Assembly: GCA_009927705.1 (NCBI GenBank) | Contig: RFMK01000161.1 | Coordinates: 1-9,699, forward strand | From: Actinomycetota bacterium | GTDB taxonomy: Bacteria; Actinomycetota; Actinomycetes; Nanopelagicales; Nanopelagicaceae | Direction: 5' to 3' | Length of the DNA: 9,699 nt | In this document: in pieces, positions 1-5,882 of the stretch | Layout: each line of letters starts with the position of its first letter | Numbering within the stretch: position 1 is the stretch's first letter | Notes under the pieces: generated by a model | Seen by the model: the letters and a program-made list of their open reading frames with translations, nothing else | Databases searched by the model: none | What the model was told of the DNA's origin: nothing | Program-made: the position numbers and the translations under genes

Positions 1-1680
1 AATCGATACCAGCCAATTCCAATCACAAAGGAAGCAAGTGAAAATCAAGTTTTGACCATCTTGGAACAATCAGATCTCTATCCAGGAATCGGTGCCGAGC
101 CGGTTTCCATTCGCTATTACCCAAGTTACTCGGGAGAGAAAGCTACACATGTTCTAGGTTACATCGGCCCCATTACTGAAGCTGATCTAAATAATGAAGA
201 TGGCAAGCGCTACTACCGAAATGAATTCATTGGAAAAGCTGGTGTTGAGTTTGTTTATGACTCTTATTTGCGTGGTACGGCGGGAGTAAAAACAGTCATT
301 GTGGATCGAAAAGAATCTGTTACTCAAGAGTCCAGAAATATTCCGTCTATCCCGGGAAATCATCTAGTTCTCAATCTCAATGCCAAACTACAAGCTGCAG
401 TTGAACTTGAATTGAAGAATTCAATAGCGCGTGCGCGAGGTTTGGGATATCGAGGTGATTCAGGCGCAGCCATTGTCATGGATGTGAAGACTGGACATGT
501 TTTAGCAATGGCTTCTTTTCCAGACTACGACCTAAATATTTGGGAGAACGGCATCACGGTAAAACAATCCAAGGAGCTCTACGCTGAGAAATCTGGCGTC
601 CCCGCTCTATCCCGCGCAATTCAGGGAACATTCGCTCCGGCTTCCACCTTCAAAGTCATTTCTCTTTCGGCGGCGATTGATGCGGGATATGGTCTTAATG
701 ACACCTATCTCTGTCCAGCCTCAGTCCAAATTGGAAATCGAGAATTCAAGAACTATGACAGTAAGGCAGCGGGGCGAATAAATCTCACAACTGCAATGGC
801 GATTTCGTGTGACTCAATTTGGTATCAAATCGCATATGACGAATGGGTTCGTGATGGCGGACTCAAGCCAGTTGCTAATCCGAATGATTATTTCTTTAAA
901 ACTGCCGCAGGTTTCGGTGTGGGAAAAAAGACTGGAATCGATCTGCCCTCCGAGTTAAGCGGGCGTCTGCCAAATCGTGAGTGGAAGAAGAATTGGTACG
1001 AGAAAAACAAAGATTATTACTGCAATTACGAGAAACGAGCCAAGAAATCTCAACTCACGCGTTACCTTATCGAACTTGCGAAAGAGAATTGTATTGATGG
1101 AGACAAAGTTCGCGCCGGTGATATGGTCAACTTCTCAATCGGCCAAGGCGATACTTTGATGACACCGTTACAGTTGGCAGTTATGTACAGCGCAATCGCT
1201 AATGGAGGAAAGTTATTAGTTCCGCAGATCGCACGTGCAATCGTTGAACCTTCTGGCCGCGTGGTCAAAGAATTTGAACCACAAGTCAGCGGAACTCTTC
1301 CTATCGAGAAAAAGACTTTGACTTTCTTGCGGAAAGCGCTGAGAGCTGTCGTGACTTCAGGAACCGCACGAGGATCTTTCTCTGGCGTGGGAGTTGAAAT
1401 CAGCGGAAAAACTGGAACAGGACAAGTTTTTGGAAGAAATCTCAATGGATCAGCTAAGGACGACACTTCGTGGTTTGCGTCTTACGCACCAAGCAATGAT
1501 CCACAATATGCAGTTGTGATGATGGTGAGCCAAGGTGGATTTGGTGCGAGCACGAGCGGTGTTGGAGTACGAAAGATCTACGAACATATCTTTGGTACAA
1601 ATGGACAGACTGCAATCTTTCCAAACGGAATCCCAAAGAATGTGCCGAAGATTGATGCGACGAGAGGAAAGAATCCATGA
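1..1680 (+). CDS. mrdA: Penicillin-binding protein 2 (elongasome transpeptidase), 5'-truncated by window edge
   Basis: This is a class B penicillin-binding protein that cross-links peptidoglycan during lateral-wall growth, acting outside the membrane with RodA. The frame is open from base 1, so the true start, the N-terminal membrane anchor and part of the dimerisation domain lie upstream; the TTG at 52 is an internal Leu codon. Counting from base 1, 559 codons are present. Residues up to about 110 are the end of the dimerisation region, with a typical YSGEKATHVLGYIG block. The transpeptidase domain follows. It has the active-site SxxK as STFK (bases 643-654, Ser 215, Lys 218), the second motif as SCD (805-813, the SxD form common in PBP2) and the third as KTGT (from 1408). 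Before the conserved GQGDT block is a Lys/Tyr-rich insertion with two cysteines (residues 341 and 364). The tail is short. The stop codon overlaps the rodA start by 4 bases. FtsI is the alternative, but the SxD motif and rodA neighbour favour PBP2. Confidence 0.95.
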   Translation, partial: NRYQPIPITKEASENQVLTILEQSDLYPGIGAEPVSIRYYPSYSGEKATHVLGYIGPITEADLNNEDGKRYYRNEFIGKAGVEFVYDSYLRGTAGVKTVIVDRKESVTQESRNIPSIPGNHLVLNLNAKLQAAVELELKNSIARARGLGYRGDSGAAIVMDVKTGHVLAMASFPDYDLNIWENGITVKQSKELYAEKSGVPALSRAIQGTFAPASTFKVISLSAAIDAGYGLNDTYLCPASVQIGNREFKNYDSKAAGRINLTTAMAISCDSIWYQIAYDEWVRDGGLKPVANPNDYFFKTAAGFGVGKKTGIDLPSELSGRLPNREWKKNWYEKNKDYYCNYEKRAKKSQLTRYLIELAKENCIDGDKVRAGDMVNFSIGQGDTLMTPLQLAVMYSAIANGGKLLVPQIARAIVEPSGRVVKEFEPQVSGTLPIEKKTLTFLRKALRAVVTSGTARGSFSGVGVEISGKTGTGQVFGRNLNGSAKDDTSWFASYAPSNDPQYAVVMMVSQGGFGASTSGVGVRKIYEHIFGTNGQTAIFPNGIPKNVPKIDATRGKNP

Positions 1681-2837
1681 GCCTCTCATTAAGAAACGTC
1701 TTGAGTAATCGCGGAAGAGGGAAGCGAGGATTCTTCGCGGGCTCTGATCGCATCATGAATTCTGCGGTTCTGCTCCTGATCTTCTTAGGCGTGATTCTTG
1801 TATATGCCGCTACGCGGGATTGGTTCGCATCAAATGGCTTAGATCCAGAGTATTACCTGAAAAGGCAACTCATTAACGTCATTATCGGAATCGCACTTGC
1901 TTACGGAACAACCTTGATTGACTATCGACTTTTGCGCGCTTACACGCCTATCGTGTGGGGAGTTGGAGTTCTTGGTCTAATTGCGGTGCTTGTTCCTGGA
2001 CTTGGATCCACGGTTAATGGCGCACGTTCGTGGATTGCTTTTCCTGGCGGTTTCCAAATTCAACCTGCCGAGCTTGCGAAGATATCCATCATCGTCGGAA
2101 TGGCGTTGATTCTTGCTGAACGCGTTGCAGGAGAAGATGAGCCAACAGATAGGCAAGTTCTGCAATCACTTGGCGTTGCAGCTGTACCCGTCCTCCTTAT
2201 TGTTCTTCAGCCCGATCTTGGAACAGTACTAATAATCGCCGCATGCATCATCACGATGATTGCAGTTTCTGGGGCGCGACTTCGTTGGATGATTGGACTA
2301 CTTGTTGTAGGAGTAACTGGCGCATACCTTGCAGTTGCCAGTGGTGAGGTAAGTGAATACCAACTTAATCGCCTCCGTTCATTTGTGGATCCAAGTGCTG
2401 ATCCCCAAGCTAGTGGTTATCAATTGCGCCAGGCTCGAATCACGATTGGCTCAGGTGGTTTCTTTGGTAAAGGACTTTTTGATGGCCCTCAGACCAATGG
2501 CAGATTTGTTCCTGAGCAGCACACAGACTTCATCTTCACTGTTGCTGGAGAAGAAATCGGGTTCTTGGGTGCAGGTCTAATATTGGTGCTCTACTCGATA
2601 ATCTTGATGAGAGCATTTTCGATTGCACGTCGCACGAACGATCTATTCGGCCGCATGGTCTGTGTTGGCGTAATTGCGTGGTTCTCATTCCAAATCTTCG
2701 AAAATATCGGCATGACCATGGGATTGATGCCTATGACTGGAGTTCCGTTGCCCTTCTTGTCTTACGGAGGATCAAGCATGTTCGCAAACATGATTGGCGT
2801 CGGTCTGCTGCAGAACATTTATCAACGCACCCGCTGA
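1677..2837 (+). CDS. rodA: RodA, SEDS-family peptidoglycan glycosyltransferase
   Basis: This polytopic membrane enzyme polymerises lipid II into glycan strands for cell elongation, paired with PBP2 from the preceding gene. The product has 386 residues, a usual length for RodA. A basic cytoplasmic N-terminus (residues 1-26) precedes the first membrane helix (about 28-45), and further hydrophobic helices follow to the C-terminus. Family blocks in order are QPAELAKIS (129-137), QPDLGT (178-183), the extracellular loop ending in EQHTDFIF (280-287) and PLPFLSYGGS (357-366). Asp284 in HTDFIF matches the catalytic Asp of RodA (Asp262 in E. coli). The start is the ATG inside ATGA, where it overlaps the mrdA stop, with a GAGG-type ribosome site at 1664-1667. 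FtsW and SpoVE are homologous, but the mrdA partner makes RodA the best call. The downstream 182-base gap suggests that the mrdA-rodA transcript unit ends here, though no strong terminator is visible. Confidence 0.95.
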   Translation: MSLSLRNVLSNRGRGKRGFFAGSDRIMNSAVLLLIFLGVILVYAATRDWFASNGLDPEYYLKRQLINVIIGIALAYGTTLIDYRLLRAYTPIVWGVGVLGLIAVLVPGLGSTVNGARSWIAFPGGFQIQPAELAKISIIVGMALILAERVAGEDEPTDRQVLQSLGVAAVPVLLIVLQPDLGTVLIIAACIITMIAVSGARLRWMIGLLVVGVTGAYLAVASGEVSEYQLNRLRSFVDPSADPQASGYQLRQARITIGSGGFFGKGLFDGPQTNGRFVPEQHTDFIFTVAGEEIGFLGAGLILVLYSIILMRAFSIARRTNDLFGRMVCVGVIAWFSFQIFENIGMTMGLMPMTGVPLPFLSYGGSSMFANMIGVGLLQNIYQRTR

Positions 2838-3019
2838 AGCCACGCTCAAATTAGGCTTACGACCCTCATCTCTGACATACTTCAGGGGTTCGAATCGCCT
2901 CAGACTCTTGAGGTCGCTCAGACCGCTCTTTAGGTGCGGTCGGCTGATCCAGATAGAGGCGCCACCAGAGATTTTTAGCTAAAAGCCCGCAAGGGCTTAT
3001 TACAAGAGGATTTGATCGT
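2838..3019 (+). promoter_or_regulatory. Structured intergenic region / probable 5' leader of rne
   Basis: This gap contains no gene but several inverted repeats. CCTCA/TGAGG pair at 2898-2902 and 2909-2913 with a 6-base loop. GACCGC/GCGGTC pair at 2921-2926 and 2936-2941 with a 9-base loop; shifting that pairing lets TCAG (2918-2921) meet CTGA (2944-2947). CGCCTC (2896-2901) can instead pair with GAGGCG (2956-2961) and enclose the second hairpin. The alternatives are mutually exclusive in part. None has a T tract, so they are not obvious terminators for rodA. An rne promoter should lie here, but I see only weak candidates, such as a CATACT -10-like hexamer at 2876-2881. In E. coli the rne 5' UTR is structured and mediates autoregulation; a similar role here is inference only. 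Confidence 0.4.
2980..3002 (+). promoter_or_regulatory. GCAA-tetraloop hairpin just upstream of the rne ribosome-binding site
   Basis: AAGCCC (2983-2988) pairs perfectly with GGGCTT (2993-2998) around a GCAA loop of the GNRA type. TAA (2980-2982) and TTA (3000-3002) can extend the stem past one bulged A. The hairpin ends only a few bases before AGAGGA (3005-3010), the likely Shine-Dalgarno site for the ATG at 3020, so it sits at the edge of the ribosome footprint. It could modulate rne translation or mRNA stability. It could also be a weak terminator for rodA, or for a minus-strand transcript, because the hairpin read on the minus strand is followed by a short T-rich stretch. A run of T is missing on the plus strand, which argues against a strong terminator in that direction. 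Confidence 0.4.
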
Positions 3020-5116
3020 ATGGCCGAAGAGCCAAAAAAAGTGCGTAAGCGCGCTGTTAAGAAGAGCGCAAGTAAATCTAACGAGACTACAGAAGTAGTC
3101 GCGCCTCCCAAAGAGAAGAAGGCAAAAGCTGCTGGCGTAATTCCAGCGCCAATCTTCCAAGCCGCGCCAGTTGTGGCAGCTGCACCTAAAACGCGCGCAC
3201 CTCAGAAATCAGCTCCAAAAAATTCAGAGACTTCTCAAGAATCTTCTGACCTCGCAAGCGAGAATGAGAATCGTCGCCGTCGCCGCCGACGTGGCGGACG
3301 AGGCCGTCGTCGTTCTGACAAAGAAGATGGTGTCTCACAAGAAAGCGTTCAATCGAGCGTTATTGATGATGAATCTCCCACATCTGCGGCATTTAAGAAG
3401 CGTCGTCGCCGTCGTCGCTCAGGTTCTGAAGGTGTCACGCCAGGAGAGACCGTTGAAGAAGATGGTGTCGTTACTGTCGTTAAGGTAAGAGAAGCCCGTC
3501 CAGCACAAGAGCGTCCTACTCGCGAACGCAAGAATTTTGATCGTAATGATCGTGGCAACCGAAACGATCGCAAGTTCCGTGATCGTGATCGCGACCGTGG
3601 CCGTGAACGCAATCGCTATAGCGATTATCGCGAGAATCGTCGCCGTGGAACGATCCTTACAGATGCAGAATTTTTAGCGCGACGTGAGTCAGTTGATCGC
3701 GAGATGCTCGTGCGTCAACAAGGCGATCGCACCCAGATTGCAATTCTGGAAGATAATATTCTGGTCGAACACTATGTGAATCGAAATAGCAATATCTCCT
3801 ACGTCGGAAACGTTTATCTTGGAAAAGTTCAAAACGTTCTTCCTTCGATGGAAGCCGCTTTCGTCGATATTGGCAAAGGTCGTAACGCAGTTCTTTATGC
3901 CGGTGAAGTAAATTGGGATGAAGCCGGTCTAACTGATAACCAAGAGCGCAAGATTGAGCGCGTTCTCAAGACTGGCCAATCAGTTCTCGTGCAAGTTACT
4001 AAGGATCCGATTGGCCAAAAGGGTGCACGCCTCACAAGCCAAATCTCACTTCCCGGCCGCTATTTGGTTTATGTACCTGGTGGTGGAATGAGTGGAATCT
4101 CTCGTCGACTTCCCGAGAGTGAACGCACCCGCCTCAAGGAGATCCTCAAAGGGCTGATTACAGATGAAGAAGGCGTCATCGTCCGTACTGCTGCAGAAGG
4201 CGCATCAGATGAAGAGCTCACTCGTGATGTTGTACGGCTTAAAGCCCAATGGGAAGACATCAAAAAGAAATCCGAAAGTTCAAATGTCAGCGCACCATCA
4301 TTGTTGTATGGAGAGCCTGATCTGACTGTTCGCGTTATCCGCGATATCTTCAATGAAGATTTCCGAAAACTCACCGTACAAGGTGATGGCGCCTGGGAAG
4401 ATATCAATAATTATCTTGGACATATCGCCCCAGAACTCATTACGAAAATCGAGAAGTGGACTGGAACAAAGGATCTCTTTACTGAGAATCGAGTTGATGA
4501 ACAATTAGCAAAGGCGCTCGATCGCAAGGTTTATCTACCTTCCGGTGGTTCTCTTGTTATTGATCGCACTGAAGCGATGGTTGTTATTGACGTCAACACT
4601 GGAAAGTTCATCGGTAAAGGCGGCAATCTTGAAGAGACCGTCACTAAGAACAACCTGGAAGCAGCTGAAGAAATCGCGCGTCAATTACGCCTTCGAGATC
4701 TTGGTGGAATCATCGTTATCGACTTTATTGACATGATTCTTGAATCCAATCGCGAACAAGTCTTGCGTCGACTCGTGGAATGTCTTGGTCGCGATCGCAC
4801 TAAACATCAAGTTGCAGAAGTGACTTCGCTAGGACTCGTCCAGATGACTCGTAAGCGCGTTGGCCAAGGATTGATCGAAGCTTTCTCTACTACTTGTGAA
4901 AGTTGCGGCGGTCGTGGAATTCATGTCCATATGGAGCCGGTCAATAAGAAGAGCCTTGATCGCGAAATTGCTCCAAAGCAGGAAGTTGAGGAGTCGAGCC
5001 CAGAAACAGAGCCTGTCGCCGAGGAAACTCCGAGCGAACCGGCAGATAAAGAGGAAAAACGAGGAATTGGTCGGAAGCGCCGCAGAGCCGCAAGCTCTGG
5101 GGTGGTGACCGCCTAA
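3020..5116 (+). CDS. rne: Ribonuclease E/G family endoribonuclease
   Basis: This endonuclease starts mRNA decay and processes rRNA and tRNA precursors by cutting single-stranded AU-rich RNA. The product has 698 residues. Residues 1-210 are a disordered basic extension with Arg tracts (85-98, 126-133) and an Asp/Arg-rich stretch (about 170-209), probably for RNA binding. An S1 domain follows (about 258-345, NISYVGNVYLGKV onward), then the 5'-sensor region and the DNase I-like catalytic core. Asp524 and Asn526 in VVIDVNTG match E. coli Asp303 and Asn305, and Asp568 in VIDFIDM matches Asp346. The Zn-link cysteines are C626 and C629 (CESC). The tail is short, acidic, and ends in a small basic patch. 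Mycobacterial and Streptomyces RNase E are much longer (about 950 to 1,300 residues), so this is a compact form. The start is ATG 3020 with AGAGGA upstream. RNase G is less likely because of the long N-terminal extension and the actinobacterial rne-rplU-rpmA order. Confidence 0.95.
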   Translation: MAEEPKKVRKRAVKKSASKSNETTEVVAPPKEKKAKAAGVIPAPIFQAAPVVAAAPKTRAPQKSAPKNSETSQESSDLASENENRRRRRRRGGRGRRRSDKEDGVSQESVQSSVIDDESPTSAAFKKRRRRRRSGSEGVTPGETVEEDGVVTVVKVREARPAQERPTRERKNFDRNDRGNRNDRKFRDRDRDRGRERNRYSDYRENRRRGTILTDAEFLARRESVDREMLVRQQGDRTQIAILEDNILVEHYVNRNSNISYVGNVYLGKVQNVLPSMEAAFVDIGKGRNAVLYAGEVNWDEAGLTDNQERKIERVLKTGQSVLVQVTKDPIGQKGARLTSQISLPGRYLVYVPGGGMSGISRRLPESERTRLKEILKGLITDEEGVIVRTAAEGASDEELTRDVVRLKAQWEDIKKKSESSNVSAPSLLYGEPDLTVRVIRDIFNEDFRKLTVQGDGAWEDINNYLGHIAPELITKIEKWTGTKDLFTENRVDEQLAKALDRKVYLPSGGSLVIDRTEAMVVIDVNTGKFIGKGGNLEETVTKNNLEAAEEIARQLRLRDLGGIIVIDFIDMILESNREQVLRRLVECLGRDRTKHQVAEVTSLGLVQMTRKRVGQGLIEAFSTTCESCGGRGIHVHMEPVNKKSLDREIAPKQEVEESSPETEPVAEETPSEPADKEEKRGIGRKRRRAASSGVVTA

Positions 5117-5122
5117 CTCAGT

Positions 5123-5152
5123 TTGACCCTAACAAGGCTCAATCCGTAACCT
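5123..5152 (+). promoter_or_regulatory. Sigma-A-type promoter of rplU-rpmA
   Basis: TTGACC (5123-5128) and TAACCT (5147-5152) are separated by 18 bases. They match the housekeeping -35 TTGACA and the actinobacterial -10 consensus TANNNT. The site starts just after the rne stop codon and points toward rplU. Transcription would begin around 5158-5161, leaving a leader of about 63 bases. Its quality and place suggest that the two ribosomal protein genes are transcribed independently of rne. Confidence 0.7.
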
Positions 5153-5160
5153 AGCCCCCT

Positions 5161-5223
5161 GCTTCGAAGGTCGGATCTCTCGAGATTCAGCTTCAAGCTC
5201 ATTCAAGAATCGGAAGGACAATC
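5161..5223 (+). promoter_or_regulatory. Short 5' leader of rplU with small hairpin
   Basis: Downstream of the predicted start point, GGATCT (5173-5178) pairs with AGATTC (5183-5188) across a CTCG loop with one G-T wobble. A second, very weak AGCT/AGCT pairing follows. GATTC (5184-5188) can alternatively pair with GAATC (5207-5211), next to the GGAAGGA ribosome site (5212-5218). L21 leaders that bind a ribosomal protein are known in some bacteria; I do not recognise this sequence as one of them. The structure is small and could be chance. Confidence 0.3.
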
Positions 5224-5538
5224 GTGTACGCAATCGTGAAGGCTGGCGGCCGCCAGGAGAAAGTCGCTGTTGGCGACACAGTATTCGTCGATCGCATTGA
5301 CGCTGCAGCCGGCTCCACTGTCAGTTTCCCTGCACTTCTCGTTGTTGATGGCGCTGCTGTCACTTCTGATCCAAAGGTTTTGTCAGGCGTAAAAGTAACT
5401 GGCGAAATTGTTGAAGAAGTAAAGGGTCCAAAGATCCACATCCTTCGTTACAAGAGCAAGACTGGTTATCGTCGTCGTCAAGGTTTCCGTTCTAAGAACA
5501 CTCGCGTGAAGATCACAGCGATCAACGGCGTGAAGTAA
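5224..5538 (+). CDS. rplU: 50S ribosomal protein L21 (bL21)
   Basis: This is a structural protein of the large ribosomal subunit that binds 23S rRNA. The 104-residue length is normal. The N-terminus MYAIVKAGGRQEKVAVGD is the L21 signature, and residues about 77-98 (YKSKTGYRRRQGFRSKN and on) form the conserved basic rRNA-binding end. The start is GTG, chosen because the protein aligns with the family from its first residue and a strong GGAAGGA site ends 5 bases before it. The gene has its own promoter just upstream, lies 11 bases before rpmA, and is almost certainly co-transcribed with it. Confidence 0.97.
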   Translation: MYAIVKAGGRQEKVAVGDTVFVDRIDAAAGSTVSFPALLVVDGAAVTSDPKVLSGVKVTGEIVEEVKGPKIHILRYKSKTGYRRRQGFRSKNTRVKITAINGVK

Positions 5539-5549
5539 GGAGTTAAGAA

Positions 5550-5804
5550 ATGGCATCCAAAAAAGGCGTCTCCTCAACCCGCAACGGTCGCGATTCCAAT
5601 CCACAGTTTCTCGGAATTAAGCGCTTCGGTGGTCAGGTCGTCAACAGCGGCGAGATTCTCGTCCGTCAACGTGGCACCAAGTTCCACCCAGGTAAGAATG
5701 TAGGAATCGGTAAGGACGACACTCTCTTCGCACTTGCTTCAGGTGCAGTTGAGTTCTCAAACGCACGTGGTCGTCGCGTCGTCAACATCGTTCCGGTTTC
5801 CTAA
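5550..5804 (+). CDS. rpmA: 50S ribosomal protein L27 (bL27)
   Basis: This is a large-subunit protein whose N-terminal tail reaches the peptidyl-transferase centre. The 84 residues match the family length. The start MASKKGVSSTRNGRDSNPQ is the classic L27 N-terminus, followed by the LGIKRFGGQ and IVRQRGTKFHPG-like core (here LVRQRGTKFHPG). There is no cleavable N-terminal extension of the kind seen in Firmicutes, so the mature N-terminus is encoded directly. The AAGGAG ribosome site (5537-5542) overlaps the rplU stop codon, which ties translation of the two genes together. A strong terminator follows within 25 bases. Confidence 0.98.
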   Translation: MASKKGVSSTRNGRDSNPQFLGIKRFGGQVVNSGEILVRQRGTKFHPGKNVGIGKDDTLFALASGAVEFSNARGRRVVNIVPVS

Positions 5805-5825
5805 CACAACGGACTTCATAAATTG

Positions 5826-5857
5826 CGGGTCCGTATCCACGGGCCCGTTTTTTATTT
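5826..5857 (+). terminator. Intrinsic terminator after rplU-rpmA
   Basis: CGGGTCCGT (5826-5834) pairs with ACGGGCCCG (5839-5847) over a 4-base ATCC loop. This gives 9 pairs with one G-T wobble, followed directly by six T and then ATTT. This is a textbook rho-independent terminator. It lies between rpmA and obgE, only 25 bases before the obgE start codon, so it should limit transcription into obgE. An upstream ACGGAC (5809-5814) is complementary to GTCCGT (5829-5834) in the 5' arm and could compete with the stem. Confidence 0.85.
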
Positions 5858-5882
5858 CTACCAAAGAAAGGAGAGTTGAGAG

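Noticed and set aside
52..54. TTG at 52 as the start codon of mrdA
   Set aside because: The same frame is open to base 1 with PBP2-like residues, and the membrane anchor and most of the dimerisation domain would be missing; the gene simply begins before the window.
2883..2907. tRNA T-arm-like sequence (GGGGTTCGAATC followed by a partly complementary GCCT)
   Set aside because: The T-stem has a mismatch, and no matching acceptor, D or anticodon arm is found upstream, so it is not a tRNA and is too weak to call a tRNA remnant or attachment site.
3272..3313. CGT/CGC trinucleotide run as a DNA repeat element
   Set aside because: It encodes the Arg-rich tract of RNase E in frame with mixed codons, so it is a protein-level low-complexity region and not a separate repeat.
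3722..4799. GCGATCGC octamers (HIP1-like repeat) at 3722-3729 and again near 4791
   Set aside because: I noticed only two copies, both in rne where Asp-Arg codons (GAT CGC) create them; no sign of a genome-wide repeat can be judged here.
5083..5099. Hairpin CAGAGC/GCTCTG near the end of rne as a possible rne terminator
   Set aside because: It lies inside the coding sequence and is followed by a G-rich stretch rather than a T tract; a chance stem in codons is more likely.
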